Below are positions 58,110-60,484 of a DNA stretch of 60,484 nucleotides, piece by piece. The notes below the pieces were generated by a model, which had not been told where the DNA came from, ran no database searches, and saw only the letters and a list, made by a program, of their open reading frames with translations. A program made the position numbers and the translations under genes. Within the stretch, counting starts at the first letter, position 1; each line of letters starts with the position of its first letter. Origin of the DNA: Streptomyces beihaiensis. Its GTDB lineage: Bacteria > Actinomycetota > Actinomycetes > Streptomycetales > Streptomycetaceae. The stretch lies in NCBI RefSeq assembly GCF_026274175.1, contig NZ_JAPHNL010000190.1:1-60484 (forward strand), in the 5' to 3' direction.

Positions 58110-59909
58110 TCAGAGCAGTTCCTGGTCCGGCTCCCGTCCCTCGGTGGCGGAGCGCTGGGCGCCGATGCCCGCGCGGCCGTCTGCGGAGCCGTGGCCGTTC
58201 GCGGAGCCGTGGCCGTTCGCGGAGACCCGGCCACCCGCGGGACCGTGGCCGTTGGCCGAGCCGTTGAGGGCGGCGTGGCCGCCCGCGTGGGCGAGGTGGG
58301 ACACGGCCTCCCGCATCTGCTCCTCGGTCGGCTTCGCGATCTGGTTGCCGTACAGCCAGCGGCTGAGGCGGTAGCGCAGCACCTTCTTGCGGCGGTCCGG
58401 GTCGGGTGTCCCGTCGGGGTCCGTGAGAGGCGCCGGCAGGGGCTCGTACGCCTGGCGGGTCAGGAGCGTGTACTCGCGCTCGCGGTCCAGGCGTGCGTGC
58501 ACCTCGATGAACTCGCCGTGCGGCAGCCGGCGGATGCGTCCGGTCTCGCGGCCGTGCAGCAGCTTGTCGCGGTCGCGCCGTTGCAGAGCCAGACAGATCC
58601 GCCGGGTGACGAAGTACACCACCGCCGGGACCACGAAGAAGCAGATCCGCACGGACCAGGTGATCTGGTTCAGCGACAGGTGGAACTTCTCGGCCAGGAC
58701 GTCGTTGGCGCCGCCGAAGAACAGCACCAGGTAGAGGGAGACGAAGGCGATGCCGAACGCCGTCCGCGTGGGATGGTCCCGCGGCTTGTCCAGGAGGTGG
58801 TGCTCGCTGCGGTCACCGGTGACCCATGCCTCAAGGAACGGCCACAGGGCCATCACCGCCATCATCAGCGTGGGCAGGACGACGGCGGGAAGCAGGACAC
58901 CGAGGTTGATCGTGTGGCCCGCGACGACGAACTCCCAGGACGGCATGGCCCGCAGGGCGCCTTCGAGGAAGCCCATGTACCAGTCGGGCTGCGAGCCCTG
59001 GGAGATCTGGTCGGGGCGGTAGGGGCCGAACAGCCAGATCGGGTTGATCTGCGCGATGCCCGCCATCAGCGAGAGCGTCCCGGCGATGATGAAGAAGAAG
59101 CCGCCGGCCTTGGCCGTGTAGTGCGGGAACAGCGGCTGGCCGACGACGTTGTCCTCGGTGCGGGCCACACCCCGGAACTGGGTGTGCTTGTGGTAGACGA
59201 CCAGGATCAGGTGGACGGTCAGCAGCGCCACGACGATGCCCGGGATGAGCAGGATGTGGAAGCTGTAGAACCGGCCGATCACGTCGTGGCCGGGGAACTG
59301 GCCGCCGAACAGGAACATCGTCAGGTACGTTCCGACCAGCGGGATGGCCAGCGTGACGCCCTCGGCGATGCGCAGGCCGGTGCCGGAGAGCAGGTCGTCG
59401 GGGAGCGAGTACCCGACGAATCCCTCCAGGGTGACCATGACCAGCAGCGTGAAGCCGAACAGCCAGTTGACCTCGCGCGGCTTGCGGAACGAGCCGGTGA
59501 GGAAGTGCCGCAGCATGTGCAGGCACAGCGCACCGATCATGGTCAGGGCCGCCCAGTGGTGCAGCTGGCGGATGAACAGACCGCCGCGGACGTCGAAGCT
59601 GATGTGCACGGCGGAGCCGTATGCCTGCGACATCCGGATGCCCTGGAGCGGCACGTACGAGCCGTGGTAGACCGTCTCCGACATGCCGGGGTTGAAGAAG
59701 AACGTCAGCCAGATCCCGGTCAGGAGCAGGATGACGAAGCTGTAGAGCGCGATCTCCCCGAACATGAAGGACCAGTGCTCGGGAAACACCTTCCGGATCA
59801 GGAACCGGAAGTTGTAGACCCCGAGCCGCCCGTCCGTCCAGTCGGCGAGGCGCTCGCCCTTGGGCGCCTCGGTGCGAGCATCCGGTGGCACTGTTTCGGT
59901 CGTGCTCAT
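58110..59909 (-). CDS. qcrB: Cytochrome bc1 complex cytochrome b subunit
   Basis: A 599-residue QcrB. It has the b-type fold: heme-ligand helices in RQLHHWAALTMIGALCLHML and FYSFHILLIPGIVVALLTVH, the Qo-site motif PDWYMG (actinobacterial PDWY), and the loop FVGYSLPDDLLSGTG. More than eight membrane helices are visible, and there is a C-terminal cytoplasmic tail with NGHG-type repeats (about 550-580). In the respiratory operon qcrB follows qcrC and qcrA; neither is present here. It therefore looks like a solitary second copy beside a biosynthetic cluster. It could replace the housekeeping subunit and confer resistance to a bc1 inhibitor; that is inference. Confidence 0.95.
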   Translation of the reverse strand: MSTTETVPPDARTEAPKGERLADWTDGRLGVYNFRFLIRKVFPEHWSFMFGEIALYSFVILLLTGIWLTFFFNPGMSETVYHGSYVPLQGIRMSQAYGSAVHISFDVRGGLFIRQLHHWAALTMIGALCLHMLRHFLTGSFRKPREVNWLFGFTLLVMVTLEGFVGYSLPDDLLSGTGLRIAEGVTLAIPLVGTYLTMFLFGGQFPGHDVIGRFYSFHILLIPGIVVALLTVHLILVVYHKHTQFRGVARTEDNVVGQPLFPHYTAKAGGFFFIIAGTLSLMAGIAQINPIWLFGPYRPDQISQGSQPDWYMGFLEGALRAMPSWEFVVAGHTINLGVLLPAVVLPTLMMAVMALWPFLEAWVTGDRSEHHLLDKPRDHPTRTAFGIAFVSLYLVLFFGGANDVLAEKFHLSLNQITWSVRICFFVVPAVVYFVTRRICLALQRRDRDKLLHGRETGRIRRLPHGEFIEVHARLDREREYTLLTRQAYEPLPAPLTDPDGTPDPDRRKKVLRYRLSRWLYGNQIAKPTEEQMREAVSHLAHAGGHAALNGSANGHGPAGGRVSANGHGSANGHGSADGRAGIGAQRSATEGREPDQELL

Positions 59910-60484
59910 ACCCGCGCACCCTCCCCTCGCCGCTCGGCCGTCACCGGCACATCCCGACCGGCCGACGAACGGTCGACGGTCGAGGTGGCCTGCCGCGGCG
60001 CAAGCAGACCCGTGCCTTCGAGCAGCTGGAACGCTATCGACGGGCGATACGGACCGACAACTGCCCTCAAGTGGAAGTACTGGCTCAACTCAAGTGATTC
60101 TTGAGCGAGTTTCGAATGACGAGATCGGATTCCGGATCTCTTGTGACTCAACTCGGCTTGTTTCACAGATGCGTTGCTCGTTGAACACGAGTACGCAGCT
60201 TGCAACTCGACGCTTTTGGACGCCGGTTGATCTGCCTTTGTCATGTCTGCAGAGTAGGCCCGCCGACTCTGCGCCTGCGACCGGGCATGCCCTGGGCCGG
60301 GGTGGTTCAGGGCCGTCGGTCCGGGTCGAAGACCGGTGTCACGGCCGGCCACTGGGCCGAGGAGCCGGTGGCGGGCCGCCAGCGGGCGGATCCGGTGGAG
60401 ACGCCGATGGCGGGCCGGTCCGAGGCGGCGGTGCGGCGCCTGCGGGCGCCCTGACCGTGGGTCGTGCTGGGCGGGGCCGCCGCG
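59910..60484. other. Gene-poor stretch upstream of qcrB, window end
   Basis: No supported ORF. 60060-60240 is less GC-rich than its surroundings and holds three consecutive inverted repeats, listed separately. A + frame ending at 60454 (GHWAEEPVAGRQRADPVETP) has some coding bias but no recognised family. The right edge shows no telomere-like hairpins. Confidence 0.4.
60089..60192. promoter_or_regulatory. Three inverted repeats upstream of qcrB
   Basis: CTCAAG-TGATT-CTTGAG (60089-60105), GAGATC-GGATTCCG-GATCTC (60121-60140) and CTCGT-TGAAC-ACGAG (about 60178-60192). They lie in an AT-richer segment about 180-280 bp before the qcrB start and may be operators or an mRNA leader structure. Confidence 0.45.

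Overview
The window is very GC-rich actinobacterial DNA with strong G/C preference at third codon positions, GTG/TTG starts and 4-bp start/stop overlaps. The gene families point to Streptomyces (SARP, AfsA, IS110/IS3/IS5/IS701 elements, QcrB with a PDWY motif). It appears to begin at or next to the telomere of a linear replicon: bases 8-254 are nine consecutive hairpins with 2-3 nt loops, most reading GCA, GAA or GGA on the complementary strand. Whether the replicon is a large linear plasmid or a chromosome arm cannot be decided from this sequence.

Layout. 1-1.7 kb: telomere-like hairpins, three palindromic repeats, and a pair of winged-helix (RepL-like) genes. 2-3.6 kb: Nudix and CYTH genes and a regulator cut off by an insertion. 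3.6-12.1 kb: transposon-rich zone (a 1.7 kb two-gene IS5-type element with 22-bp inverted repeats, a dead IS110, IS3 and IS701 scraps, an IS3 element lying between two remnants) around an XRE/NB-ARC/TPR regulator divergent from a small secreted protein. 12.7-13.9 kb: a second winged-helix pair next to four iterons spaced 21-22 bp. 15.8-20.0 kb: a minus-strand operon that looks like a compact RiPP system: a 27-codon Cys-containing precursor, an attenuator-like hairpin, a PqqD-like/M50 membrane protease fusion, a TPR protein with a degenerate ATPase region, and a flavin reductase-like enzyme. 21.2-28.7 kb: Tn3 and integrase relics, ArsR-MFS, small hypotheticals, and a NarL-type two-component pair. 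29.4-30.9 kb: secreted GH5-ricin glycosidase. 31.6-32.3 kb: ribbon-helix-helix/Fic-like toxin-antitoxin pair under a palindromic operator. 32.3-36.5 kb: a three-gene operon (Phd-like antitoxin, putative telomere-associated protein, putative terminal protein) coupled by TGATG junctions, divergent from a large plasmid-type hypothetical.

36.5-60 kb: a secondary-metabolite locus with its regulators. A tightly overlapping minus-strand operon encodes FAAL, acyl-CoA dehydrogenase, a 26-aa leader ORF, KS-AT-ACP polyketide synthase, KAS III-like enzyme, FkbH-type glyceryl transferase, ACP and phosphopantetheinyl transferase. FkbH, ACP and KAS III form the known tetronate cassette. With a FAAL-loaded single KS-AT-ACP module that has no reductive domains, the predicted product is a 3-acyl-tetronate (RK-682-like). 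AfsA-like, SARP, LuxR-PLD, LAL and two-component regulators surround the operon. Next to it lies a solitary cytochrome bc1 b subunit (qcrB) without qcrA or qcrC, which could be a duplicated, inhibitor-resistant target.

The least familiar systems are the RRE-M50/TPR/flavin-reductase peptide operon and the antitoxin-coupled telomere operon. All functional calls come from reading motifs and family resemblance; no database search was possible.
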